Origin: JBBKXP01 sp038323615
GTDB lineage: Bacteria; Pseudomonadota; Alphaproteobacteria; Rhodobacterales; Rhodobacteraceae
Direction of reading: 5' to 3'
DNA: 18,927 bases
Assembly: GCA_038323615.1 (NCBI GenBank)
Contig: JBBQHC010000047.1
Coordinates: forward strand, 1 to 18,927
Part shown: in pieces, positions 1 through 8,977 of the stretch
How positions within the stretch are numbered: position 1 is the stretch's first letter
How the letters are laid out: every line of letters begins with the position of its first letter
The notes under the pieces: generated by a model
Database searches by the model: none
What the model was told of the DNA's origin: nothing
What the model saw: the letters and a program-made list of their open reading frames with translations, nothing else
Program-made: the position numbers and the translations under genes

Positions 1-2
1 TC

Positions 3-1028
3 GACACCGCCCTGCGGCCCCGGCTGGAAATGATCTGCGCCACGACGCCCGACAGCGCCGAACGCTATCGCCGCGCTTTTGGCTATGCCCGCGCGACCGC
101 CGATTGGCGCGAGGTGGTGAACGACCCCGACATCGGCGCCATCATCATTGCCACGCCGCAGGTCATGCACCGCGAAATCGCCCTCGCCGCCTTTGCCGCG
201 GGCAAGCCTGTGATGTGTGAAAAGCCGATGGGCGCGACCCTGCAAGAGTCGCGCGACATGGTCGCGGCGGCGGCCACGTCAGGGCAGGCCAACATGGTCG
301 CCTACAACTACATCCGCACCCCGGCCAGCCAGTACGCACGCCAGTTGATTGCCGATGGCACCCTTGGCGATATCAACTGGTTTTCCGGCGAACACGCCGA
401 GGATTTCGAGGCCGACCCGACCAGCCCCGCGACTTGGCGGTCGCACGGGCGGGCCAATGGCACGGCGGGCGATCTTGCACCGCATCTGGTGAACATGGCG
501 CTGGCGCTGATGGGGCCGATCGACGCCGTGATGGCCGAAGTGCGCACGGTTCATGTCGACCGCCCCGGCGGTCCGGTCACCAACGACGATCAGGCCCATG
601 CGCTGTGCCGTTTCGCCAATGGTGCGCGCGGACACCTTTACGCCAGCCGCGTCGCGACCGGGCGCAAGATGGGATATACCTATGAGGTTAGCGGGACGCG
701 CGGCACCTTGCGGTTTGACCAAGAGGATCAGAACGCCCTGTGGCTGTATCTGGCCGAAGGGCCCGAGTCACAACGCGGCTTTCGCAAGATCCTGACCGGC
801 CCGACCCATCCCGATTACCTGCCGTTCTGTCAGGGGCCGGGGCATGGCACCGGCTACAATGACCAGATCATTATCGAGGCGCGGGATTTCCTGCACGCTA
901 TCGCCACCAGAACGCCGGTCTGGCCGACCTTTGCCGATGGGCTGGCGGTGGCCGAGGTGATCGCGGCGATTTTTGCCTCATCGGACAATGAAACATGGAC
1001 CCGCGTCGCGGATTTCAAAAAGGACTAA
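3..1028 (+). CDS. Gfo/Idh/MocA family oxidoreductase (5' end outside window)
   Basis: This is the C-terminal 341 residues of a NAD(P)-dependent oxidoreductase; the reading frame is open to the left edge, so the true start and the glycine-rich nucleotide-binding loop lie outside. An internal ATG at 30 is not taken as the start, because the codons before it continue the fold in the same frame. Visible hallmarks are a Rossmann strand ending in IIIATPQ, then the family signature CEKPMG (Lys as general acid), and a C-terminal substrate domain with DLAPHLVNMAL, which resembles the D-x-x-x-H motif of the family. Such enzymes oxidise or reduce sugars, inositols or related polyols in the cytoplasm. 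The specific substrate cannot be read from sequence. The second family member starts 4 bp downstream, so the two are probably co-transcribed. Confidence 0.9.
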   Translation, partial: DTALRPRLEMICATTPDSAERYRRAFGYARATADWREVVNDPDIGAIIIATPQVMHREIALAAFAAGKPVMCEKPMGATLQESRDMVAAAATSGQANMVAYNYIRTPASQYARQLIADGTLGDINWFSGEHAEDFEADPTSPATWRSHGRANGTAGDLAPHLVNMALALMGPIDAVMAEVRTVHVDRPGGPVTNDDQAHALCRFANGARGHLYASRVATGRKMGYTYEVSGTRGTLRFDQEDQNALWLYLAEGPESQRGFRKILTGPTHPDYLPFCQGPGHGTGYNDQIIIEARDFLHAIATRTPVWPTFADGLAVAEVIAAIFASSDNETWTRVADFKKD

Positions 1029-1032
1029 GGCT

Positions 1033-2193
1033 ATGGCGCAACTGCAATGGGGCCTGATCGGCGGCGGGAAGGGCAGTCAGATCGGCCCGGCACATCGTTT
1101 GGGCGCGAGGGTTGACGGGCTGTTCGATTTTGCCGCCGGGGCGCTGGACCATCGGCCCGACGCGGGGCGGGCCTATGGGCAGGAATTGGGGCTGGCCGCG
1201 GATCGGTCCTATGGCGATTGGCGCGAGATGCTGGAGGGCGAAAAGAGCCGCAAGGACCGCCTTGACCTTGTCACCGTCGCCACGCCGAACGCGACGCATT
1301 ATGAAATCACCAGGGCGTTTCTTGAGGCCGGCTTTGATGTGCTGTGCGAAAAGCCGATGACGATGACCGTCGAAGAAGGCGAAACGATCACCGCCATTGT
1401 CCGTGAAACCGGGCGCATCTGCGCGGTCAACTATGGCTATACCGGCTATTCGCTGGTCCGGCACATGCGGGCGATGGTGGCGCGGGGCGACATCGGCAAG
1501 GTGCGCGTCGTCGTCGCCGAATTTGCCCACGGGCATCATGCCGATGCCGCCGATGCGGACAATCCGCGGGTCCGCTGGCGCTATGATCCGGCACAGGCCG
1601 GGGTCAGCGCCCAGTTCGCCGATTGCGGCATCCACGCGCTGCATATGGCGAGTTTCGTCACCGGGCAGAACGTCACAAAACTCTCTGCCGACATCGCCTC
1701 GACCATCCCTTCGCGGGTGTTGGAAGACGACGCGATGGTCAATTTCCGGATGGATGGCGGCACCGTCGGGCGGCTCTGGACATCCTCCGTCGCGATCGGG
1801 CGGATGCACGGGCTGACCTTGCAGGTCTTTGGTGAAACCGGCGGGCTGCGCTGGTCGCAGGAACAGCCCAACCAATTGTATGTCACCCCGGTCGGGGGCC
1901 GCGTAACCGTCATCGAACGCGGCGAGGCCGGGCTGTCGCCCGAGGCCGACGCCGCCAGCCGGGTCACGCTGGGCCATGCCGAAGGGATGCCGCTGGCCTT
2001 TGCCAATATCTATGCCGACCTCGCGGCGGTGATCGCCGCGCGCAAGGCGGGTGCGCCAATTCCCCCAGGAGCGGGCCTGTTTCCGGTGGCCGAGGATGGC
2101 CTGCGGTCGATGGCGGCGGTGCATGCCGTCGCGCAGTCAGGCAAGGCCGAGGGGAAATGGGTCGACGCCCGGCCTCCCTCACTCAGGCAGTAG
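1033..2193 (+). CDS. Gfo/Idh/MocA family oxidoreductase, second copy
   Basis: A 386-residue NAD(P)-dependent oxidoreductase of the same family as its upstream neighbour but clearly divergent in sequence. The start at 1033 is preferred because AAGGA at 1020-1024 sits 8 nt upstream and the protein then begins directly with the Rossmann strand; an in-frame ATG at 973 would overlap the previous gene. Residues 6-12 carry the nucleotide-binding loop (GLIGGGK). VATPNATHY is followed by LCEKPMTMT, with the catalytic Lys of the EKP motif, and DCGIHALHM in the C-terminal domain matches the D-x-x-x-H signature. Length is normal for the family. The substrate is unknown; the pairing suggests consecutive or partner steps in carbohydrate or polyol catabolism (inference). 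Its 3' end overlaps the convergent DNA ligase gene by 15 bp. Confidence 0.92.
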   Translation: MAQLQWGLIGGGKGSQIGPAHRLGARVDGLFDFAAGALDHRPDAGRAYGQELGLAADRSYGDWREMLEGEKSRKDRLDLVTVATPNATHYEITRAFLEAGFDVLCEKPMTMTVEEGETITAIVRETGRICAVNYGYTGYSLVRHMRAMVARGDIGKVRVVVAEFAHGHHADAADADNPRVRWRYDPAQAGVSAQFADCGIHALHMASFVTGQNVTKLSADIASTIPSRVLEDDAMVNFRMDGGTVGRLWTSSVAIGRMHGLTLQVFGETGGLRWSQEQPNQLYVTPVGGRVTVIERGEAGLSPEADAASRVTLGHAEGMPLAFANIYADLAAVIAARKAGAPIPPGAGLFPVAEDGLRSMAAVHAVAQSGKAEGKWVDARPPSLRQ

Positions 2194-3756
2194 TAACCGC
2201 AGGCTGGCCAGTGTGTCGGCCTCGGCCGGGGGTTTGTCCCAGCGCAGGCGCGAGATCCGCGGGAACCGCATGGCGACGCCGGATTTGTGCCGCGTTGACG
2301 GGTTCAGCCCCTCGAACGCCACCTCGAACACCAGCCCATGATCGGGATCGGCCCGCACCGCACGGACCGGGCCGAAACGGTCGGTCGTGTTGTCGCGCAC
2401 ATAGCGGTCGATCTGTTTCAACTCGTCGTCGGTAAAACTGAAATAGGCCTTGCCCACCGGGGCCAGCGACCCGTCTTCGGCCCAGACGCCGAAGGTGTAA
2501 TCGGAATAGAAACTCGACCGTTTGCCGTGCCCGCGCTGGGCATACATCAGCACCGCGTCGATCACGAAGGGGTCGCGTTTCCACTTGAACCACGGCCCGC
2601 GCGGACGACCGGCGATATAAACGCTGTCCCAGCGTTTCAGCATCAGCCCCTCGATCACCGGATCGGGCGGCGCGGCGCGGTGCGCGGCGATGGTCGCCCA
2701 GTCGGCAAAATCGACCAGCGGCGAAAGGTCGAACCGGGCGGGGTCGAGCCCTCTTGCCGCATCTTCCAGCCGCGAACGCCGATCCGCGAACGACAAGGCG
2801 CGCAGATCGTCGCCCTGCCAGACCAGCAGGTCATAGACCCGCATCATCGCCGGGGTGTCGCGCAGCATCGCCTTGCTGACGGTCTTGCGGTTCAGCCGTT
2901 GTTGGAGCGTGGCGAAAGGCGCAACCCCGTCCGCGCCCCGCACCAAGAGCTCGCCATCCAGCGCACCCTCGAAATCCATCGCAGCGACCAGATCGGGAAA
3001 CGCGCCGGATATATCGTCGCCGGTGCGCGAATAAAGCCGTCGTGTGCCAGCCTCGGAAACCGCCTGCACGCGGATGCCGTCCCATTTCCACTCGGCGGCG
3101 AAATCGGCAGGCTCAAGGGCAGCCAGTTCATCCTCGGTGACGGGCGTGGACAGCATGACCGGGCGAAACGGCGCGAACCCGGCGCCGACGGGCTTCGGCC
3201 CCAGCCCGTCAAGCCAAGCGAATAACGATAGATAGGGCGGGGTCAGCCCATGCCACAACTCCTCGATTTCGGCCAATTGCACTTGCCCAAAATCAGCCAG
3301 CGCCGTGCGGGCGAGCCGGGCCGACAACCCGGCCCGCAAGCCCCCGGTCGCCAGCTTGATCAGGGCATAGCGTGACGCCGCATCAAAGCGGTCCAGCAGG
3401 TCAGTCATGATCGCGGGCGCATCGACTTTGCCTGCCGTGCTTAACACCCCCACCACCTGCGACAGCGGCATGTCCTGCGCCTTGTCGCCTTCCCAGATCA
3501 GCGCGATGGTTTCGGCCAGATCGCCGACATAGTCATAGGACAGACGGAAGAGTTCGGCATCGACCCGTTCGGCCACCAGGGCCCGCAACAGCGCCGGTTT
3601 CACCGCCTTGAGGTCCAGATCGCCGGTCAGCGCGGCCAATCCATAGCCCCGATCCGGGTCCGGCGTCGCCGCCAGCCAGTCGCGCACCAGCCGCAGTTTG
3701 CAGTTGCGCGACGGCGTGACGATCAGGGCGTCCAGCAGGCGTGCAAAGGATTTCAT
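2179..3756 (-). CDS. ATP-dependent DNA ligase, exonuclease/helicase-associated family
   Basis: A 525-residue ATP-dependent DNA ligase that would seal nicks through a lysyl-AMP intermediate. It has an N-terminal DNA-binding domain (about residues 1-200), then the adenylation domain with motif I EWKWDGIRV (nucleophile Lys224), LDGELLVRG (motif III-like), GLMLKR (motif IV) and WFKWKRD (motif V), then an OB-fold end containing RFPRISRLRWDK. Length and domain order fit the bacterial ligase family encoded beside an MBL exonuclease, a DEXH helicase and a metallophosphoesterase, thought to act in DNA damage repair. The ATG overlaps the stop of the exonuclease gene as ATGA, implying translational coupling. 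It lacks the polymerase and nuclease domains of LigD, so it is not a canonical NHEJ ligase. The helicase is not found downstream. Confidence 0.93.
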   Translation of the reverse strand: MKSFARLLDALIVTPSRNCKLRLVRDWLAATPDPDRGYGLAALTGDLDLKAVKPALLRALVAERVDAELFRLSYDYVGDLAETIALIWEGDKAQDMPLSQVVGVLSTAGKVDAPAIMTDLLDRFDAASRYALIKLATGGLRAGLSARLARTALADFGQVQLAEIEELWHGLTPPYLSLFAWLDGLGPKPVGAGFAPFRPVMLSTPVTEDELAALEPADFAAEWKWDGIRVQAVSEAGTRRLYSRTGDDISGAFPDLVAAMDFEGALDGELLVRGADGVAPFATLQQRLNRKTVSKAMLRDTPAMMRVYDLLVWQGDDLRALSFADRRSRLEDAARGLDPARFDLSPLVDFADWATIAAHRAAPPDPVIEGLMLKRWDSVYIAGRPRGPWFKWKRDPFVIDAVLMYAQRGHGKRSSFYSDYTFGVWAEDGSLAPVGKAYFSFTDDELKQIDRYVRDNTTDRFGPVRAVRADPDHGLVFEVAFEGLNPSTRHKSGVAMRFPRISRLRWDKPPAEADTLASLRLLLPE

Positions 3757-4760
3757 TCCGCCTCGTCCTCGTAACCGACAAGGTGCAGGGGCCGCGCCTT
3801 TTGGCCCTGCAATTCACACCAGCGCACCAAGGCCTCCTCGCGCCCGTGGGTCACCCAAATCTCTGCGGCCTGCACGTCGGCGATGGTCTGCGTTAGTTCC
3901 GGCCAGTCGCAATGGTCCGAAATCACCAAGGGCAGTTCAACGCCGCGCTGCCGGATCCGTTGCCGCACGGCCATCCAACCCGAGGCGAAACAGATCAGGG
4001 GATCGGGAAACCGACGGGCCCAGGGGGTGCCGAAAGTGGCGGGCGGGCCCAGCACGATCTGCCCGGCGAAGCCGGCCTTGGGGCCAGCGTGGGTCGCAGG
4101 CACCAGTTCACCAAGGGCGATGCCCTGCGCCGCGTAATAGTCGCAAAGCGGGATCAGCGCCCCGTGCAGATGGATCGGCGCGCCGTAACCCGCGTCGCGC
4201 AAAAGCCGGATCACCCGCTGCGCCTTGCCCAGCGCATAGGCGCCGATCAGATGGGTGCGCTCGGGGTTGGCGGCGACGGAGGCGATCAGGCGGGCGATTT
4301 CGGTCGCTGGATCGGGGTGACGGAATACCGGCAGGCCAAACGTCGCCTCGCTGATGAAGATATCGCAGGGCACCACCTCGAAATCGGCGCAAGTGGGGTC
4401 GCTGCCGCGCTTGAAATCACCGCCCGCGACGACGCGGGTGCCTTGGGTTTCGATGACGATCTGCGCCGATCCAAGGATATGCCCGGCAGGCACGAACCGC
4501 ACCCGGGTATCGCCGATGGCGACCCATTCCGTGCCCACTGCCTGCTGCGTCTTGGCGAAATCCGCCCCATACCGGATCGCCATGATGTCGAGGGTCTGGC
4601 GCGTCGCTAGCACCGCATTATTGCCCGCGCGGGCGTGATCGCCGTGACCGTGGGTGATCAGGGCGCGCGCCACCGGGCGCACCGGATCGACGTAGAAATC
4701 GCCAGCAGGGCAATACAGGCCCTCGGGCCGGGGCAACAGGGGGACAGGGTTCGCGCACAT
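3753..4760 (-). CDS. Ligase-associated DNA exonuclease, MBL fold
   Basis: A 335-residue metallo-beta-lactamase-fold protein related to the SNM1/CPSF-73 type nucleases. The metal-binding motif HGHGDH occupies residues 37-42. Further histidines follow in PAGHILGSAQ and, near the C-terminus, VISDHCDWPEL and WVTHGREEALVRW, the arrangement typical of nuclease-type MBL proteins with a beta-CASP-like insertion. The family is annotated as a putative exonuclease because it is regularly encoded next to an ATP-dependent ligase and a DEXH helicase; nuclease activity is inferred from fold and context. Here it overlaps the ligase start by 4 bp (ATGA) and begins 33 bp after the end of the hydantoinase-type gene on the same strand, so the three may share a transcript. 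Confidence 0.9.
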   Translation of the reverse strand: MCANPVPLLPRPEGLYCPAGDFYVDPVRPVARALITHGHGDHARAGNNAVLATRQTLDIMAIRYGADFAKTQQAVGTEWVAIGDTRVRFVPAGHILGSAQIVIETQGTRVVAGGDFKRGSDPTCADFEVVPCDIFISEATFGLPVFRHPDPATEIARLIASVAANPERTHLIGAYALGKAQRVIRLLRDAGYGAPIHLHGALIPLCDYYAAQGIALGELVPATHAGPKAGFAGQIVLGPPATFGTPWARRFPDPLICFASGWMAVRQRIRQRGVELPLVISDHCDWPELTQTIADVQAAEIWVTHGREEALVRWCELQGQKARPLHLVGYEDEAE

Positions 4761-4793
4761 GACAGGAAAGATCTAAGCCGTCATCGCGCCACA

Positions 4794-7700
4794 TCAATCC
4801 GCGTCGGTCGGCCCTGCCTTGCCAAAGCCGCCACCGCCGGGCGTTTCCATGACGAACACATCGCCCACGCCCATCTGGACCGCATCGTTGCCCGACAACG
4901 CCAACACCGTGCCATCGGCCCGTTCGACCCCGTTGCGCCCCGTCAAACCCGGATTGCCGCCCGCAGCGCCATGCGGTGGAATCCTGCGGTGCGACGACAG
5001 CACGGTCACCGTCATCGGTTCCAGAAACCGCATCCGGCGCACGATCCCGTCGCCGCCATGCCAGCGCCCTGCACCGCCCGACCCACGCCGGATCGCGAAC
5101 TGCTCCACCCGGACCGGGAACCGCGTTTCGATCACTTCGGGGTCGGTCATCCGGGTGTTGGTCATATGGGTATGCACCGCACTGGCCCCGTCAAACCCAT
5201 CGCCCGCACCCGCCCCGCCGCAGATCGTTTCGTAGTTCTGATAGGTGTCGTTGCCATAGACGAAATTGTTCATTGTCCCCTGACTTCCCGCGATGACACC
5301 CAGTGCGCCGAAAAGGCAATCGGCTATGGCCTGACTGACCTCAGTATTGCCCGAGATCACCGCCGCCGGGGCAACCGGATTGATCATCGACCCCACCGGG
5401 GCGCGGATGTCGAGCGGTTTCAGGCAACCTTCGTTCATCGGAATGTCGGTGCCGACCAGCGTGCGAAAGACATACAGCACCACCGCCCGACAGATCGACA
5501 GCGGGGCGTTATAGTTCAGTCTGTCCTGCGCCGAGGTGCCCGCAAAGTCGATGACTGCCCGCCGCGCGCTGCGATCCACGCTGATCGCCACGTCGATTTT
5601 GGCGCCGGAATCCAGCGGGTAGGAAAACTGACAATCCGACAGAACATCCAGCACCCGCCGCACCGATTCTTCGGCGTTGTCCTGCACGTGGGTCATATAG
5701 GCGCTGATGGCATCCCCGCCGAACTGCGCGGTGATCCGGTCCAGTTCGTGCAGGCCGGTGGCGTTGGCGGCGATCTGGGCGACAAGGTCGGCCATGTTCT
5801 GATCGATATTGCGACAGGGATATGGGCCGGACGCCAACAGGTCGCGGGCCGCCGCATCCTGCATCACCCCCTCGCGCACCAGACGGAAGTTGTCGATCAA
5901 CACGCCTTCCTGGTCGATATGGCTGCTGTCGGGCGGCGCCGATCCGGGGGTCGTACCGCCGATGTCGGCGTGATGGCCGCGCGACGCGACAGTATAAAGG
6001 ATGCGGGTGCCGGTGGTGTCGAAAACCGGGGTGATCACGGTCACATCAGGCAGATGGGTGCCGCCGTTGTAGGGATTGTTCATCATGAACACGTCGCCGG
6101 GGCGGATATCGCCCGCGTTCTGGCGCAACACCGTACGCACCGATTCCGACATCGACCCAAGATGAACCGGCACATGCGGCGCGTTCGCCACCAGATCGCC
6201 GTTCACATCGAAAATGGCGCACGAAAAATCCAACCGTTCCTTGATGTTGACCGAATACGCGGTGTTGGCCAGCGTCGCGCCCATCTGTTCGGCGATCGAC
6301 ATGAACAGGTTGTTGAATACCTCAAGCAGGATTGGATCGACCTGCGTGCCCACCGCCTGTTCGCGGGCCAGCGGCTGATTGCGGCGTAAGGTCAGGTTGC
6401 CAGCATCGTCGGCGCGGGCTTGCCAGCCCGGTTCCAGCACGTTGGTCCCGGTCGGTTCGGTCAGAATCGCCGGGCCATCCACAGTGTCGCCGGGGCCAAG
6501 GGATTGGCGGTCGATCAGCGGCACCTCGCGCCATTCGCTTGCGACAAACATCCGGGCCTTGCCGGCCGATTTGCCCGTCGTCGTCGCATCAAGACTGAAC
6601 GTCGCATCAGTCCGCCCGATCGCCTCGGCCGTGAGCATTTCGATGATCAGGTTGCCGACATGCGGTTTGAAACCGAAACGGGCGGCATGGGCGGCGGTGA
6701 ACCCTTGGGTCATCGCGACGGCGCTACCGAACGGCACCTCGAGAGTTTGTTGCGCCCCGTCGGTGCGGATATGGGCGGTGGCGACGATGTCGATGCGGGA
6801 TGGGTCGATGCCCTGCCCCGCAACCTCGGCCCGCGCCTCGGCAGTAATCTGGTCCAAAGCGGCCTGGGCCTGCCCGACCTTTGAAACGGGCAGCGACAGC
6901 TGGCGTTCGCGGATCGCGCGGATATCGGCAAGGCCCATGCCAAAGGCCGACAGCACCCCGGCAAACGGATGAATAAACACCGAGGTCATGCCCAACGCAT
7001 CGGCGACAAGACAGGCATGCTGGCCGCCCGCGCCGCCAAAACAGTTCATCGTATATTTGGTCACGTCATAGCCGCGCTGCACGCTGATCTTCTTGATCGC
7101 ATTGGCCATGTTTTCGACGGCGATGCGCAGGAATCCTTCGGCGATCTGTTCGACCGAACGGGTCGGATCAATGGTATCGCGCAGTTCCGCGAATTTGGCC
7201 TGCACCACCGCAATATCCAACGGCTGATCGCCGTTCGGGCCAAACACCGGCGGGAACACGTCCGGCTGCAATTTACCCAGCAACACGTTGCAATCGGTCA
7301 CGGTCAAGGGCCCGCCACGCCGATAGGCCGCCGGACCGGGGTCGGCGCCCGCGCTCTCCGGGCCGACCTGCATCCGCCCGTCGCGATAAGTCAGGATCGA
7401 CCCGCCGCCCGCAGCGACCGTATGAATGGCCATCATCGGTGCGCGCATCCGCACGCCGGCCACCTCGGTCTCGAAACTTCGCTCGAATGTCCCGGCATAG
7501 TGGCAGACGTCGGTCGATGTGCCGCCCATGTCGAAACCGATCAGCCGGTCAAACCCCGCCGCAGCCGCCGTGCGGACCATCCCGACAACGCCCCCGGCAG
7601 GGCCCGACAGAATCGCGTCCTTGCCCTGAAACAGCCCGGCATCGGTCAACCCGCCGTTCGACTGCATGAACATCAGGCGCGGGCCACCAGACGGCGAACC

Positions 7701-8393
7701 GCCCAGCGCATCGGTGACCTGCGCGACATAGCGGCGCAGGATCGGCGCGAGGTAGGCATCGACGACCGCAGTATCGCCGCGCGAGACCAGTTTGATCAGC
7801 GGACTGGCAAGGTGACTGAGCGACACTTGGGTAAACCCGATATCGCGGGCGATGTCGCCGATCCGGGACTCGTGACCCGTGAAAAGGTAGCCGTGCATCA
7901 GGGCCACGGCCACCGACCGGATACCGCTGTCAAAGGCCGTTTGCAGATCGGCGCGCACCGCAGCGGCGTCCAGCGGTCGGATCACCGTGCCATCTGCAGC
8001 GCAGCGTTCGTCAACCTCGACGACCTGCTCGTGCAGCAGTTCAGGCAGCCGGATATGCAGATCGAACAGCCGTGGCCGGTTCTGATAGCCGATCCGCAAC
8101 AGGTCTTTGAACCCCTTCGTAATCAGCAGAACCGTCCGGTCGCCCTTGCGTTCCAACAGCGCGTTGGTCGCCACGGTCGTTCCCATCTTGATCGCCGCAA
8201 CGGCACCGTCCGGCAGGGCCATCGCTGGCGACAGATCAAGGATAGACCGAATTCCGTGCACCGCGGCATCCGCATAGAAATCGGGGTTTTCCGACAAGAA
8301 CTTGCGGGTTTCTAACGTGCCGTCGGGCCTGCGGGCCACGATATCGGTAAAGGTACCGCCGCGATCAATCCAGAACTGCCAAGATTTACCCAT
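4794..8393 (-). CDS. Fused hydantoinase/5-oxoprolinase, HyuA plus HyuB in one chain
   Basis: A 1199-residue fused protein of the hydantoinase/oxoprolinase superfamily. The N-terminal half (about residues 1-680) is HyuA-like: DRGGTFTDIVA near the start is the ATP-phosphate loop, and GFDMGGTSTDV and FGGAGGQHA are also typical. The second half (from about VDPILLEVFNN) is HyuB-like, with ANTAYSVNIKERLDFSCA, MNNPYNGGTHLPDV and a terminal TPGGGGFG. Members hydrolyse cyclic amides such as 5-oxoproline or hydantoins with ATP; the one-chain layout resembles 5-oxoprolinase, but the substrate cannot be settled here. ATG at 8393 is preferred because AAGGGG (8405-8410) lies 11 nt upstream; the alternative GTG at 8405 sits directly on that site. 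It is the probable first gene of a leftward operon with the exonuclease and ligase, although there is no obvious functional link. Confidence 0.92.
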   Translation of the reverse strand: MGKSWQFWIDRGGTFTDIVARRPDGTLETRKFLSENPDFYADAAVHGIRSILDLSPAMALPDGAVAAIKMGTTVATNALLERKGDRTVLLITKGFKDLLRIGYQNRPRLFDLHIRLPELLHEQVVEVDERCAADGTVIRPLDAAAVRADLQTAFDSGIRSVAVALMHGYLFTGHESRIGDIARDIGFTQVSLSHLASPLIKLVSRGDTAVVDAYLAPILRRYVAQVTDALGGSPSGGPRLMFMQSNGGLTDAGLFQGKDAILSGPAGGVVGMVRTAAAAGFDRLIGFDMGGTSTDVCHYAGTFERSFETEVAGVRMRAPMMAIHTVAAGGGSILTYRDGRMQVGPESAGADPGPAAYRRGGPLTVTDCNVLLGKLQPDVFPPVFGPNGDQPLDIAVVQAKFAELRDTIDPTRSVEQIAEGFLRIAVENMANAIKKISVQRGYDVTKYTMNCFGGAGGQHACLVADALGMTSVFIHPFAGVLSAFGMGLADIRAIRERQLSLPVSKVGQAQAALDQITAEARAEVAGQGIDPSRIDIVATAHIRTDGAQQTLEVPFGSAVAMTQGFTAAHAARFGFKPHVGNLIIEMLTAEAIGRTDATFSLDATTTGKSAGKARMFVASEWREVPLIDRQSLGPGDTVDGPAILTEPTGTNVLEPGWQARADDAGNLTLRRNQPLAREQAVGTQVDPILLEVFNNLFMSIAEQMGATLANTAYSVNIKERLDFSCAIFDVNGDLVANAPHVPVHLGSMSESVRTVLRQNAGDIRPGDVFMMNNPYNGGTHLPDVTVITPVFDTTGTRILYTVASRGHHADIGGTTPGSAPPDSSHIDQEGVLIDNFRLVREGVMQDAAARDLLASGPYPCRNIDQNMADLVAQIAANATGLHELDRITAQFGGDAISAYMTHVQDNAEESVRRVLDVLSDCQFSYPLDSGAKIDVAISVDRSARRAVIDFAGTSAQDRLNYNAPLSICRAVVLYVFRTLVGTDIPMNEGCLKPLDIRAPVGSMINPVAPAAVISGNTEVSQAIADCLFGALGVIAGSQGTMNNFVYGNDTYQNYETICGGAGAGDGFDGASAVHTHMTNTRMTDPEVIETRFPVRVEQFAIRRGSGGAGRWHGGDGIVRRMRFLEPMTVTVLSSHRRIPPHGAAGGNPGLTGRNGVERADGTVLALSGNDAVQMGVGDVFVMETPGGGGFGKAGPTDAD

Positions 8394-8418
8394 AGACCGC
8401 GCCACCCCTTGCCGCGAG

Positions 8419-8448
8419 ATGATACTTTGGCGTCAGTCCGATTGCCAT
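8419..8448 (-). promoter_or_regulatory. Candidate sigma70-type promoter for the hydantoinase operon
   Basis: On the minus strand, TATCAT (8424-8419) matches the -10 consensus at 5 of 6 positions, and ATGGCA (8448-8443) matches -35 at 4 of 6 with an 18-bp spacer. Transcription would start near 8412, leaving a leader of roughly 19 nt before the ATG at 8393. This is a sequence match only. Confidence 0.35.
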
Positions 8449-8549
8449 TGCTGTGGTGAAGTGCAATTTGCTTCGGACCAAGGCGACATTGCGAGCCTTC
8501 CACGCATTTGTGTCTTGTCCGGGCAAGGCAGCCCGACTACCTCAGAAGC

Positions 8550-8903
8550 ATGATCATCGGTTCAGGCACAACATTGGGTAAATTTGGCCGCGTCATCGCT
8601 GTGGTGATGGCGTGTCTTATCGTTGTGTCCATGTCGTTTCAGCATATGGGCGTTTCCACCTCGGCGGACATGCCCGTGGCGCAAATGGTTGCAATGACCG
8701 CGCACCAAAGCCACGCACCGTCGCCGGGTCATGCAAAATCGCCTGAATGTCTGGTGGTATGCGCTGGCGTTTCACTGGCTGACTTGACCCTGGCTCCGAC
8801 AGGGGTCGACGCCTTTGCAATGGCGTTCTCGGGGATGTCGGCCATTACCAACCCGGTGGGTCGCCAGATCGGCCCGGACGACCGCCCGCCAAAGTTCGCC
8901 TGA
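8550..8903 (+). CDS. Small exported or membrane-anchored protein, Met/His-rich, possible copper binding
   Basis: I do not recognise the family. The preferred start is the ATG at 8550, which gives 117 residues beginning with a charged turn and one hydrophobic helix (about residues 9-27), consistent with a signal peptide or anchor. An in-frame ATG at 8508 would put a non-hydrophobic extension in front of it. No strong ribosome-binding site precedes either. The exported part is rich in Met and His (HMGVSTSADMPVAQMV, HQSHAPSPGH) and carries a cysteine pair spaced C-x3-C (ECLVVCAG). It lies 74 bp upstream of the multicopper oxidase on the same strand, and the residue bias fits periplasmic copper binding, but that role is inferred from composition and position. 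A second small exported protein with a Cys pair lies at 11385. Confidence 0.7.
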   Translation: MIIGSGTTLGKFGRVIAVVMACLIVVSMSFQHMGVSTSADMPVAQMVAMTAHQSHAPSPGHAKSPECLVVCAGVSLADLTLAPTGVDAFAMAFSGMSAITNPVGRQIGPDDRPPKFA

Positions 8904-8914
8904 TCACATCTCCT

Positions 8915-8938
8915 GGGCCCTTTTGCGGGCCATATTTT
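8915..8938 (+). terminator. Weak stem-loop followed by T-rich run
   Basis: GGCCC (8916-8920) can pair with GGGCC (8927-8931) across a TTTTGC loop, followed by ATATTTT. This resembles a short intrinsic terminator or attenuator between the small exported protein and the multicopper oxidase. The stem is only 5 bp, so partial read-through or no function is equally possible. Confidence 0.3.
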
Positions 8939-8977
8939 CTGTGATCGCGCCATTGGCGCTCCAAGTGGACCAGTTAC

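Noticed and set aside
4635..8315. Long plus-strand frames (584 and 448 codons) opposite the hydantoinase-type gene
   Set aside because: The composition is Arg/His/Asp-rich without fold signatures, while the minus strand has clear HyuA and HyuB motifs throughout.
8442..8470. Plus-strand promoter TTGCCA-N17-AATTTG for the small exported protein
   Set aside because: The -10 is poor and the -35 coincides with the -35 of the better minus-strand candidate, so I could not support it.
8480..8499. AAGGC-N10-GCCTT inverted repeat before the small exported protein
   Set aside because: The arms are only 5 bp and are oriented opposite to a CueR box; likely by chance.
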